Source: Oxalobacteraceae bacterium
Lineage (GTDB): Bacteria > Pseudomonadota > Gammaproteobacteria > Burkholderiales > Burkholderiaceae_D
Reading direction: 5' to 3'
DNA: 11,615 nt
Assembly (NCBI GenBank): GCA_003132085.1
Contig: PKWO01000345.1
Location: 1 to 11,615, forward strand
Shown: positions 1 to 5,775 of the stretch, one piece after another
How the letters are laid out: each line of letters starts with the position of its first letter
Position numbering within the stretch: position 1 is the stretch's first letter
Position numbers and translations under genes: made by a program
Notes under the pieces: model-generated
The model's input: the letters and a program-made list of their open reading frames with translations, nothing else
Told to the model about the DNA's origin: nothing
Database searches by the model: none

Positions 1-696
1 GCCGGTGATCACGACGACCGAAACGCCAAGCAATATCCCTGGCAAGCCGGCGGTCGTGACCGACTTCAAATTGATGCCTTGGCCAAGCGTGAACGCCATG
101 AATGGCACGATAAGAGGTTCGTGGGAGCCAAAGAAATCGCGCAGTTCCTCGTCGAGGTTGCCGAGGATCGCGCCGGCGAAGATCGGAGCAATCACCGACG
201 CCATGGTCATCCACGGAATGACCGCGAGCCCGGCGCCGACCAGCACCAGCATCGTCAAGAATGGGCCGGTTTCTATACTCTGCACGACATAGGTACCCGC
301 GTCCTGCTTGCTGCCGAAGGTACTAGTCAAGGCCAGAAACATGCCACCGTTGGTGTCGTTCATCGCCGCAAGCACAGCCAGGGTGGTCAGGCCAAGCAGG
401 TTACCATTGAACAGATGGGCGACGCCTAATGCCAGCAGCACGGCGACGCTAACTTTCGCAAAGAGGATGCCAAAGCCACGTTTGAGCATCGCTGGCGCTG
501 CTCGCAAGGTCATTTTGGTGCCGGCGGTAAACAAATACATCGCTAGAATCGTCGGGTAGCCCACGTTGGTCAGCGCTTGTGTAAAGCCGCCTATCTTCAG
601 CGCGTTTGGAGCGAAGGTATTAAGCAGCATGCCGATAAAAAGGGGCACGACCATCAACCCGCCGGGTACTTTATTAATGGCTTGGTAAATTCTCAC
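1..696 (-). CDS. kdgT: 2-keto-3-deoxygluconate permease (KdgT family), 3' end cut by window edge
   Basis: Inner-membrane transporter of the KdgT family, which imports 2-keto-3-deoxygluconate by proton symport in enterobacteria. The visible 232 residues match the family closely: an N-terminal KVPGGLMVVPLFIG segment, the AAMNDTNGGMF motif (about residues 110-120), a QSIETGPFLTML stretch, GNLDEELRDFF, and a PFMAFTLGQGINL segment, with alternating hydrophobic membrane spans. The family has roughly 320 residues, so about 90 C-terminal residues lie outside the window. I chose the GTG start at 696: it aligns with the first residue of E. coli KdgT (MQIKRSIEKIPGG against (V)RIYQAINKVPGG) and lies 9 nt after an AAGAGG ribosome binding site. 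An in-frame ATG at 705 touches that site and is less likely. The gene follows the glyoxylate operon on the same strand after 416 nt and has its own promoter and operator-like palindrome. Substrate is inferred from the family; a related small hydroxy or keto acid is possible. Confidence 0.9.
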   Translation of the reverse strand, partial: MRIYQAINKVPGGLMVVPLFIGMLLNTFAPNALKIGGFTQALTNVGYPTILAMYLFTAGTKMTLRAAPAMLKRGFGILFAKVSVAVLLALGVAHLFNGNLLGLTTLAVLAAMNDTNGGMFLALTSTFGSKQDAGTYVVQSIETGPFLTMLVLVGAGLAVIPWMTMASVIAPIFAGAILGNLDEELRDFFGSHEPLIVPFMAFTLGQGINLKSVTTAGLPGILLGVSVVVITG

Positions 697-711
697 GTTT
701 GTCATCCTCTT
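694..711 (-). promoter_or_regulatory. kdgT ribosome binding site and start choice
   Basis: On the minus strand AAGAGG (706-711) is directly followed by ATG (705-703) and, three codons later, by GTG (696-694). Spacing of 9 nt fits the GTG. Zero spacing makes initiation at the ATG unlikely. The GTG start also gives exact N-terminal alignment with E. coli KdgT. Confidence 0.65.
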
Positions 712-728
712 GATTTAACGCTGTCTCA

Positions 729-747
729 GGCGGCATCACGCGCCGCC
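729..747 (-). promoter_or_regulatory. GC-rich stem-loop in the kdgT leader
   Basis: GGCGGC (729-734) and GCCGCC (742-747) form a perfect 6-bp all-GC stem around a 7-nt loop. It sits about 33 nt upstream of the kdgT GTG start. No T-run follows on either strand, so it does not look like an intrinsic terminator. It could shape leader RNA folding or stability. Its function is unknown. Confidence 0.45.
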
Positions 748-760
748 GAATTATAGTTAT

Positions 761-776
761 TACATTTGTAAATGTA
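761..776. promoter_or_regulatory. Inverted repeat TACATTT-GT-AAATGTA (possible second operator)
   Basis: Two perfect 7-bp arms (761-767 and 770-776) are separated by 2 bp in the kdgT leader, about 55 bp downstream of the palindrome at 830-845 in the direction of kdgT transcription. The arm sequence differs from that palindrome, so it may bind a different factor or may form an RNA hairpin. No bound protein is known. Confidence 0.4.
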
Positions 777-829
777 TGCCAAACCCTATACATGCATGAC
801 TGTTATTTGTTTCTCCTTAAATTGATTGA

Positions 830-845
830 ATTTTGTATACAAAAT
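830..845. promoter_or_regulatory. Perfect 16-bp palindrome ATTTTGTATACAAAAT, candidate kdgT operator
   Basis: The sequence is a perfect dyad with a TTGTATACAA core. It starts immediately downstream of the candidate kdgT -10 hexamer (846-851) and would cover the transcription start, the classic position for a repressor. The GTATAC core resembles sites of GntR-family (FadR/FCD subgroup) regulators such as UxuR/ExuR, whose enterobacterial sites carry GGTATACC. The family assignment is inference, and no GntR gene is visible in the window. Confidence 0.6.
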
Positions 846-874
846 ACTTTAACGAACGAAATGCATATTGTAAA
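846..874 (-). promoter_or_regulatory. Candidate sigma70 promoter of kdgT
   Basis: On the minus strand TTTACA (869-874, 5 of 6 to consensus) and TAAAGT (846-851, 4 of 6) are separated by exactly 17 bp. Transcription would start near 839, inside the palindrome at 830-845, and give a leader of about 140 nt before the GTG at 696. Confidence 0.5.
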
Positions 875-996
875 GCTGAATTTTCCGAGATTGAACTTTT
901 CCTGTGGTACAAAAATTGCAGTTGGTTAACGCGCATAGAACGATAAAAATTGAAAGTGAACATAGGGTGTGGCATTAACGCGGGAAAACGGATTTT

Positions 997-1014
997 GGGC
1001 GAATTCGTTCACCC
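997..1014 (-). terminator. Stem-loop downstream of pyk, weak terminator candidate
   Basis: On the minus strand GGGTGAA and TTCGCCC pair over 7 bp (one G-U wobble) around a CGAA tetraloop, about 100 nt after the pyk stop. The following bases are AAAATCCGTTTT rather than a clean T-run, so termination would be inefficient or would need Rho. Read-through from the glyoxylate operon toward kdgT is possible. Confidence 0.25.
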
Positions 1015-1112
1015 CGTCGTCAAACCGGATGGATTTGTCCTGCCAACGCAAAAAACTGCTCGGCAAAAGACAGGTATCTATAGTTCTGCGGAGTTGATGC
1101 CGATCTGAATTG

Positions 1113-2531
1113 TCATGCCTCAATTTCCGCAATCCGTAACAAGTTGGTGGTACCGGGCTCGCCAAAAGGCATACCTGCGGTGATTGCGATCTGGTCACCG
1201 GTTTGTGCAAATCCCTCTTCACGGGACACGCGGCAGGCGGTCGTCACCATGTCATCTACGGTATGCACATCGGTACTGACGGTGGAATGGACGCCCCATA
1301 CCAGGGCCAGGCGTCGTGCTATGGCCAAGTTGGGTGTGATGCTCAGAATTGGCGCCGTAGGCCGCTCGCGTGCCGCGCGCAGGCTGGTATGCCCGGACGT
1401 GGTGTATGTGACGGTCGCCGCTGCGCCGATGATGTTGGTCACATTGCGCAAGGCGGAGCAGATTGCATCGCCGCGCGTCGACGTCGGCAATTCGTGCTGT
1501 GCATCGATCAGGTTACGATAGAGCGGATCGCGTTCGACTTCGATAATGATGCGGTTCATCATCGATACAGCTTGCACCGGATAGGCGCCACTGGCGGATT
1601 CAGCCGACAACATGACGGCGTCGGTGCCATCGTAGATGGCACTCGCCACATCGGATGCCTCAGCCCGTGTCGGCGTTGGGGCGGTTATCATCGATTCGAG
1701 CATCTGCGTGGCGACGATACTCGGTTTGCCTTGTAGGCGGCAAGCCCGAAGAATACGCTTTTGCGCACCCGGCACGCGCTCCGGCGGGAGCTCGACGCCA
1801 AGATCGCCGCGCGCCACCATGACCGCATCCGACAAGCGCACAATTTCTTCCAGGTGATCGAGTGCTTGTGGCTTTTCCAGCTTGGTCATCAGGCTCGCGC
1901 GGCCGCAGATCAGTTCACGCGCCTCCAGCAAGTCTTCCGGACACTGCACGAAGGACAAGGCTACCCAGTCGACACCCAACGACAATGCGAAGGCCAGATC
2001 GCGCCGGTCTTTTTCCGTCCTCACCGGAATTGGCAACACTGCGTCGGGCACGTTCACGCCCTTGCGATCAGACAGTGGGCCTCCGATGATCACGCGCGTG
2101 TGAATCCGTTGCCCGTCGCTGGCCAGCACTTGCAGACGCAGTTTGCCATCGTCCAACAGGAGCGACTGGCCAGGCGAGATTACTTCGAAAAGCTCTGGAT
2201 GCGGTAGACATACGCGTTGTTCCGTGCCAGGAGTGGCATCGCGGTCGAGTACGAATTCGGCTCCTGCCGTTAGCATGATCTTACCCTCGGAAAAGGGGCC
2301 GATGCGCAACTTGGGACCTTGCAAGTCGGCCAGAATCGCGATCGGGCGGCCAAGTTTGCGCTCCACGTCACGCACGATTTCATAGCGAGCCTGATGGTCC
2401 GAGTGCGAACCGTGACTAAAATTAAAGCGGAACACATCGGCTCCCGCTTCAAACAAGGCCTGGATCGTCTCAGCACTGGAACTTGCCGGACCGAGCGTTG
2501 CAATTATTTTGGCGTTACGTTGGCGTCGCAT
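1113..2531 (-). CDS. pyk: Pyruvate kinase (TtuE-like, glyoxylate/glycerate operon)
   Basis: Cytosolic enzyme converting phosphoenolpyruvate and ADP to pyruvate and ATP; it closes the glycerate route of this operon. The 472-residue product has the family order: N-terminal barrel start (KIIATLGPAS, 8-17), substrate-binding FRFNFSHG (34-41), a B domain around 73-168, the active-site MTKLEKPQAL (catalytic Lys217), the metal-binding RGDLGVELPP (241-250), VATQMLESM (273-281) and GTDAVMLSAESASGAYP (302-318), then a C-terminal allosteric domain. Ser replaces the more usual Thr in the SAE(T/S)A motif. I chose ATG 2531 because AGGAAG lies about 7 nt upstream and the protein then begins just before the conserved KIIATLGP; a TTG at 2552 would add seven residues and overlap the ribosome binding site. 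It is the fifth gene of the set, 132 nt after ttuD. Pairing of ttuD with a pyruvate kinase is known from the tartrate (ttu) locus of Agrobacterium vitis. It is probably a second, pathway-specific isozyme. Confidence 0.95.
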   Translation of the reverse strand: MRRQRNAKIIATLGPASSSAETIQALFEAGADVFRFNFSHGSHSDHQARYEIVRDVERKLGRPIAILADLQGPKLRIGPFSEGKIMLTAGAEFVLDRDATPGTEQRVCLPHPELFEVISPGQSLLLDDGKLRLQVLASDGQRIHTRVIIGGPLSDRKGVNVPDAVLPIPVRTEKDRRDLAFALSLGVDWVALSFVQCPEDLLEARELICGRASLMTKLEKPQALDHLEEIVRLSDAVMVARGDLGVELPPERVPGAQKRILRACRLQGKPSIVATQMLESMITAPTPTRAEASDVASAIYDGTDAVMLSAESASGAYPVQAVSMMNRIIIEVERDPLYRNLIDAQHELPTSTRGDAICSALRNVTNIIGAAATVTYTTSGHTSLRAARERPTAPILSITPNLAIARRLALVWGVHSTVSTDVHTVDDMVTTACRVSREEGFAQTGDQIAITAGMPFGEPGTTNLLRIAEIEA

Positions 2532-2625
2532 ACTGAACTTCCTGTTGGTCAATTAATGAGGGTTTCCATGCAACTTTTCATTGCTGGAAATGCATTGGGC
2601 TTAAAAGATATTCAAAATTTTCGGC

Positions 2626-2639
2626 GCGGCAAAAGCCGC
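2626..2639 (-). terminator. GCGGC-AAAA-GCCGC stem-loop between ttuD and pyk
   Basis: A perfect 5-bp GC stem with a 4-base loop lies about 25 nt past the ttuD stop. A second small hairpin, CTTCC-TAAAA-GGAAG (2648-2662), lies just after the stop. On the minus strand the first stem is followed after a few bases by AAAATTTT, not a clean T-run. They may act as partial attenuators or 3'-end stabilisers separating pyk expression from the upstream genes. A weak promoter-like pair (TTGCCG, 16 bp, TATCTT) overlaps this stem on the minus strand. Confidence 0.3.
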
Positions 2640-2663
2640 TTGCCATTCTTCCTAAAAGGAAGG

Positions 2664-3935
2664 TTAAAGAATCAAGATAGCCCGGAAATCATTGACGTTG
2701 GTGCGGGTCGGACCGCTTACAATCAGGTCGCCCAGTGCGCTGAAGAAGCGGTAGCCGTCATTGTTTTCCAGCAGCGCGCGGGCCTGCAGCTTTTGCTTTT
2801 CCGCGCGTGCGATCGAGTCTGGCGCATATATGGCGCCGGCATTGTCTTCCGTGCCATCGATGCCGTCGGTATCGCAGGCAATCGCATAAATTTCAGGATA
2901 ACCATTCAGCGCCACCGCCAGGCTCAGCAGGAATTCGGCATTGCGTCCACCGCGGCCGCTGCCGCGCACCGTCACGGTGGTTTCTCCTCCTGAGATAATG
3001 ACGCAAGGCTTGCTGAATGGCTGGCCGCGCCGCGCAACCTGTTTTGCAATCGCTGCATGCACCAGTGCGACATCGCGCGCTTCGCCTTCAATCTCGTCGG
3101 ATAGGATGTAAGGCGTGATGCCTGCCGCGCGCGCAGTCTCGGCAGCTGCTTCCAACGCATCTTGCGCAGTGGCGATCACCTGAGCGACATTCTTTGCAAA
3201 ACGCGCATCGCCCGGCTTGGGCGTTTCGCCCGCACCCGATTGCAGATGCTGCCGCACCGTATCGGGCACCTCAATGCGATATTTCTGCAGGATAGCAAGG
3301 GCTTCGGCGCAGGTGCTGGCGTCTGGTAAAGTCGGGCCGCTGGCAATGATGCGCGGGTCGTCGCCGGGTATGTCGGAAATGAGCAGAGTCACCACGCGTG
3401 CCGGCGCGCACGCCAGGGCCAGACGACCGCCCTTGATCGCCGACAGATGCTTGCGCACGCAATTCATTTCGAAAATTGTGGCGCCGCTTTTCAGCAACGC
3501 CTTGTTGATCGCCTGTTTCTGTTCCAATGTGATGCCTTCCGCCGGCAGCGCCAGCAGAGCCGAACCGCCGCCTGAAATCAGACACAACACCAAGTCATTT
3601 TCAGTCAGGCCGCTTACCATCTGCATCATGCGGCTGGCGGCATTGCGTCCGGCTTGATCCGGTACCGGATGCGCGGCTTCCACTACTTCGATCCGTGCGC
3701 AGTCGGCGCCATGCCCATAGCGCGTCACCACGAGCCCGGAAATTTCTCCCGGCCAGTTTTTCTCCACTACGCTGGCCATCGCCGCCGCGCCTTTGCCGGC
3801 GCCGATCACCAGGGTTCGCCCATTTACGGAAGGCTGCGGAAGGAAGGGCGGCAGACATTTTTCGGCCCCCACGGCAGTAACTGCGCTGGCATACAAGTCG
3901 AGTAGAAACTGGCGCGGGTTTGCAATTGAATGCAT
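2664..3935 (-). CDS. ttuD: Glycerate 2-kinase, MOFRL family (TtuD/GckA type; often annotated hydroxypyruvate reductase)
   Basis: Cytosolic kinase that phosphorylates D-glycerate to 2-phosphoglycerate with ATP, feeding lower glycolysis. Family signatures are in order: GAGKGA (45-50) in the N-terminal Rossmann-like domain, SGGGSALLALP (121-131), the VRKHLSAIKGGRLA block (150-163), ISDIPGDDP (186-194), and in the C-terminal MOFRL domain SGGETTVTVRG (315-325), GSGRGGRNAEF (325-335), DTDGIDGTEDNAGA (355-368) and SGPTRTNVND (407-416). At 423 residues it is of normal family length. The family was first named hydroxypyruvate reductase in the A. vitis ttu locus; members tested later act as glycerate 2-kinases, and the operon, which already has a reductase upstream, favours kinase here. 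The ATG at 3935 has only a weak ribosome binding site (GGGAT, 8 nt upstream) that is part of a 12-bp palindrome. The gene lies 83 nt after glxR and 132 nt before pyk. Confidence 0.93.
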   Translation of the reverse strand: MHSIANPRQFLLDLYASAVTAVGAEKCLPPFLPQPSVNGRTLVIGAGKGAAAMASVVEKNWPGEISGLVVTRYGHGADCARIEVVEAAHPVPDQAGRNAASRMMQMVSGLTENDLVLCLISGGGSALLALPAEGITLEQKQAINKALLKSGATIFEMNCVRKHLSAIKGGRLALACAPARVVTLLISDIPGDDPRIIASGPTLPDASTCAEALAILQKYRIEVPDTVRQHLQSGAGETPKPGDARFAKNVAQVIATAQDALEAAAETARAAGITPYILSDEIEGEARDVALVHAAIAKQVARRGQPFSKPCVIISGGETTVTVRGSGRGGRNAEFLLSLAVALNGYPEIYAIACDTDGIDGTEDNAGAIYAPDSIARAEKQKLQARALLENNDGYRFFSALGDLIVSGPTRTNVNDFRAILIL

Positions 3936-3944
3936 AGTAAAGAT

Positions 3945-3956
3945 CCCATCGATGGG
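3945..3956. repeat. 12-bp palindrome CCCATCGATGGG over the ttuD ribosome binding site
   Basis: A perfect dyad lies 10-21 bases upstream of the ttuD start. In RNA it could fold as a 4-bp stem (CCCA/UGGG) with a UCGA loop that includes the only Shine-Dalgarno-like bases. It could reduce ttuD translation, but it could also be chance. Confidence 0.3.
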
Positions 3957-4018
3957 CGCAACGAGTGAAGTAAAAAATGTTCTGCTTGCGTCAAGGCAAA
4001 ACTAATCAGAGTATAAGT

Positions 4019-4906
4019 TCAGGCCTTGGCGATTTCGTGATTCGACATCAGCTCGATCGCACGGCACAGTGCCGAGTGATCCAATCCGCTCATGCCATTG
4101 GCAGCGCACGCGTTCATTAGCTCTTGAACGGTCGCGGTGTTCGGCAAGGATACGCCGAGCGCCTTGGCCCCTTGTAAAGCAAGATTCAAATCTTTCTGGT
4201 GCAGCTCGATACGGAAGCCCGGATTGAAGGTGCGCTTGATCATGCGTTCGCCATGCACTTCGAGAATGCGCGACGAGGCGAAACCGCCCATCAGTGCCTG
4301 ACGGACCTTGGCCGGATCGGCACCGGCTTTCGACGCGAATAGCAATGCCTCGGACACCGCCTGGATAGTGAGCGCGACGATGATCTGATTGGCTACCTTG
4401 GTGGTTTGGCCATCGCCGTTGCCGCCGACCAGGGTGATATTCTTACCCATCAATTCGAACAAGGGTTTGACCGTGTTAAACGCACTTTCCGGACCGCCCA
4501 CCATGATCGTCAGCGACGCCGCCTTGGCGCCGACCTCGCCGCCGGACACCGGCGCATCCAGATAGTCGCAGCCGAGTTTGTTGATTCGCTTGGCAAACTC
4601 CTTGGTGGCAATCGGCGAGATGGAACTCATGTCGACCACGATCTTGCCGGCAGACAAACCGTCGGCAACACCCTTTTCACCAAATAGCGCCGCCTCCACA
4701 TGCGGGGTATCGGGCACCATGACGATGATGATGTCGGCCCGTTTCGCCACTTCCTCGCCGGAGGTGCAGACGGTGGCGCCTGCATCAATCAGGCTGACAG
4801 GCGGATTTTTTATGTCATGCAGATAGAGCTTATGCCCGCCTGCCTGCAAATTCGCCGCCATCGGCCCGCCCATGATGCCCAACCCGATAAATCCAACTTT
4901 TGCCAT
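4019..4906 (-). CDS. glxR: Tartronate semialdehyde reductase (2-hydroxy-3-oxopropionate reductase)
   Basis: NAD(P)H-dependent reductase of the beta-hydroxyacid dehydrogenase family; it reduces tartronate semialdehyde made by Gcl to D-glycerate. The 295-residue protein begins with a Rossmann fold containing GLGIMGGPMA (8-17), followed by the nucleotide-side VPDTPHVEAALFG (64-76), the substrate-binding DAPVSGGEVGA (117-127), and the catalytic helix GQTTKVANQ with Lys170 and Asn174. The C-terminal all-helical domain includes ELHQKDLNLA (234-243). Length and motifs match GarR/GlxR of E. coli; position next to gcl and hyi favours the glxR name. I chose ATG 4906 because the family begins MxKVGFIGLG and a GGAAAAG lies about 6 nt upstream; in-frame ATG and longer starts up to 4936 would add non-conserved residues. 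It lies 65 nt after hyi and 83 nt before ttuD. Confidence 0.95.
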   Translation of the reverse strand: MAKVGFIGLGIMGGPMAANLQAGGHKLYLHDIKNPPVSLIDAGATVCTSGEEVAKRADIIIVMVPDTPHVEAALFGEKGVADGLSAGKIVVDMSSISPIATKEFAKRINKLGCDYLDAPVSGGEVGAKAASLTIMVGGPESAFNTVKPLFELMGKNITLVGGNGDGQTTKVANQIIVALTIQAVSEALLFASKAGADPAKVRQALMGGFASSRILEVHGERMIKRTFNPGFRIELHQKDLNLALQGAKALGVSLPNTATVQELMNACAANGMSGLDHSALCRAIELMSNHEIAKA

Positions 4907-4971
4907 GATCTTTTCCATTTCTTTATTAATTCTCAACTGTGGTTCATCTCGGTGCCGCTTGCACGAGACTT

Positions 4972-5751
4972 TTAAACACCGTGTGCTGCGCGCCAGCCAA
5001 GTCCTTCAACTGTGCTGGTTTTCGGTTTGTATTCGCAGCCGATCCAGCCGTCGTAGCCAAGCTCATCGAGCAATCTGAACAGGTAGCGGTAGTTGATTTC
5101 ACCGGTACCCGGTTCGAAGCGCCCAGGGTTGTCCGCCAGTTGCACATGCTTGATCAAAGGCAGGTTGGCCTTGATGGTATTGGCCAGCTCGCCCTCCATG
5201 CGCTGCATGTGATAGATGTCATATTGCAGGAACAGGTTGTCGGAGCCGGTGTCGTTGATCAGGTCCACTGCCTGTTTGGTGTGCGACAAGTAAAAACCTG
5301 GAATGTCGAAGGTATTGACCGGTTCGATCAGCAAACGAATCCCGGCGGCCTTAAGCTTGTCGGCGGCAAACTTCAGATTGTCGACGAGCACTTTGCGGAC
5401 ATCGTCCGGTTTCACGTTCGGCGGCGTGATTCCGACCAGGCAATTGAGCTGCCTGACACCCAGCACTTTGGCATAGCGCACGGCTTCTTCCACGCCTTCC
5501 TGAAACTCGCCAACCCGATTGGGATGACAGGCAATGCCGCGTTCTCCTGCTTCCCAGTTGCCCGCCGGTAAATTATGCAGAACCAGATCGAGCTGGTAGA
5601 GATTCAATTTATCCGCAATTTGATCGGCATGGAATGCATAGGGAAACAAGAACTCGACGCCGCGGAAGCCGGCACTTGCGGCCGCGCCGAAACGCTCGAT
5701 GAATCCCACTTCGTTAAACAGCATCGTCAGATTGGCAGCCAATTTGGCCAT
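4972..5751 (-). CDS. hyi: Hydroxypyruvate isomerase
   Basis: Interconverts hydroxypyruvate and tartronate semialdehyde in the cytosol. The 259-residue protein is a xylose-isomerase-like TIM barrel. Visible features are the N-terminal KLAANLTMLFNE, LVLHNLPAGNW (56-66), the acidic metal ligand Glu143 in LLIEPVNTFDIPGF, QYDIYHMQ with Asp178 and His181, HVQLADNPGRFEPGTGEINY (202-221), and GCEYKP with Glu240. Glu143 and Glu240 correspond to the two conserved glutamates expected of E. coli Hyi, which is about the same length. The start at 5751 has AGGAGA 7-8 nt upstream. It begins 24 nt after the gcl stop, so translation is probably operonic. The fit of DNPGR and EYKP motifs supports Hyi rather than the related OtnI/YgbM group, though the gcl context is the stronger argument. 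Confidence 0.94.
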   Translation of the reverse strand: MAKLAANLTMLFNEVGFIERFGAAASAGFRGVEFLFPYAFHADQIADKLNLYQLDLVLHNLPAGNWEAGERGIACHPNRVGEFQEGVEEAVRYAKVLGVRQLNCLVGITPPNVKPDDVRKVLVDNLKFAADKLKAAGIRLLIEPVNTFDIPGFYLSHTKQAVDLINDTGSDNLFLQYDIYHMQRMEGELANTIKANLPLIKHVQLADNPGRFEPGTGEINYRYLFRLLDELGYDGWIGCEYKPKTSTVEGLGWRAAHGV

Positions 5752-5775
5752 AATTTTTCTCCTGTTCGTATTCGA

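Larger units (their letters stand above)
706..1112. other. Intergenic region between kdgT and pyk
   Basis: A gap of about 400 bases without a convincing gene. The left part (706-874) holds the kdgT leader, two palindromes, a GC stem-loop and a promoter, described separately. The right part (875-1112) is the 3' flank of pyk and holds one imperfect stem-loop (997-1014). A reading frame that runs out of pyk in another phase into this stretch has no ribosome binding site or recognisable composition and was not called. Confidence 0.6.

Noticed and set aside
789..822. AAGGAG in the kdgT leader followed by a tiny ATG-CAT-GTA-TAG frame (minus strand)
   Set aside because: Spacing to the ATG is about 15 nt and the frame has three codons; a leader peptide is not supported.
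926..1222. 98-codon minus-strand reading frame overlapping the pyk 3' end
   Set aside because: It starts inside pyk in another phase, has no ribosome binding site and no recognisable protein features.
1203..1736. Long plus-strand frames opposite pyk (also 1761-2207 and 2319-2993)
   Set aside because: They are antisense to strongly supported genes, and their low-complexity Arg/His/Cys-rich composition is typical of shadow frames.
4939..5571. 210-codon plus-strand frame opposite hyi
   Set aside because: Fully antisense to hyi, whose motifs and start are clear; no independent signals.
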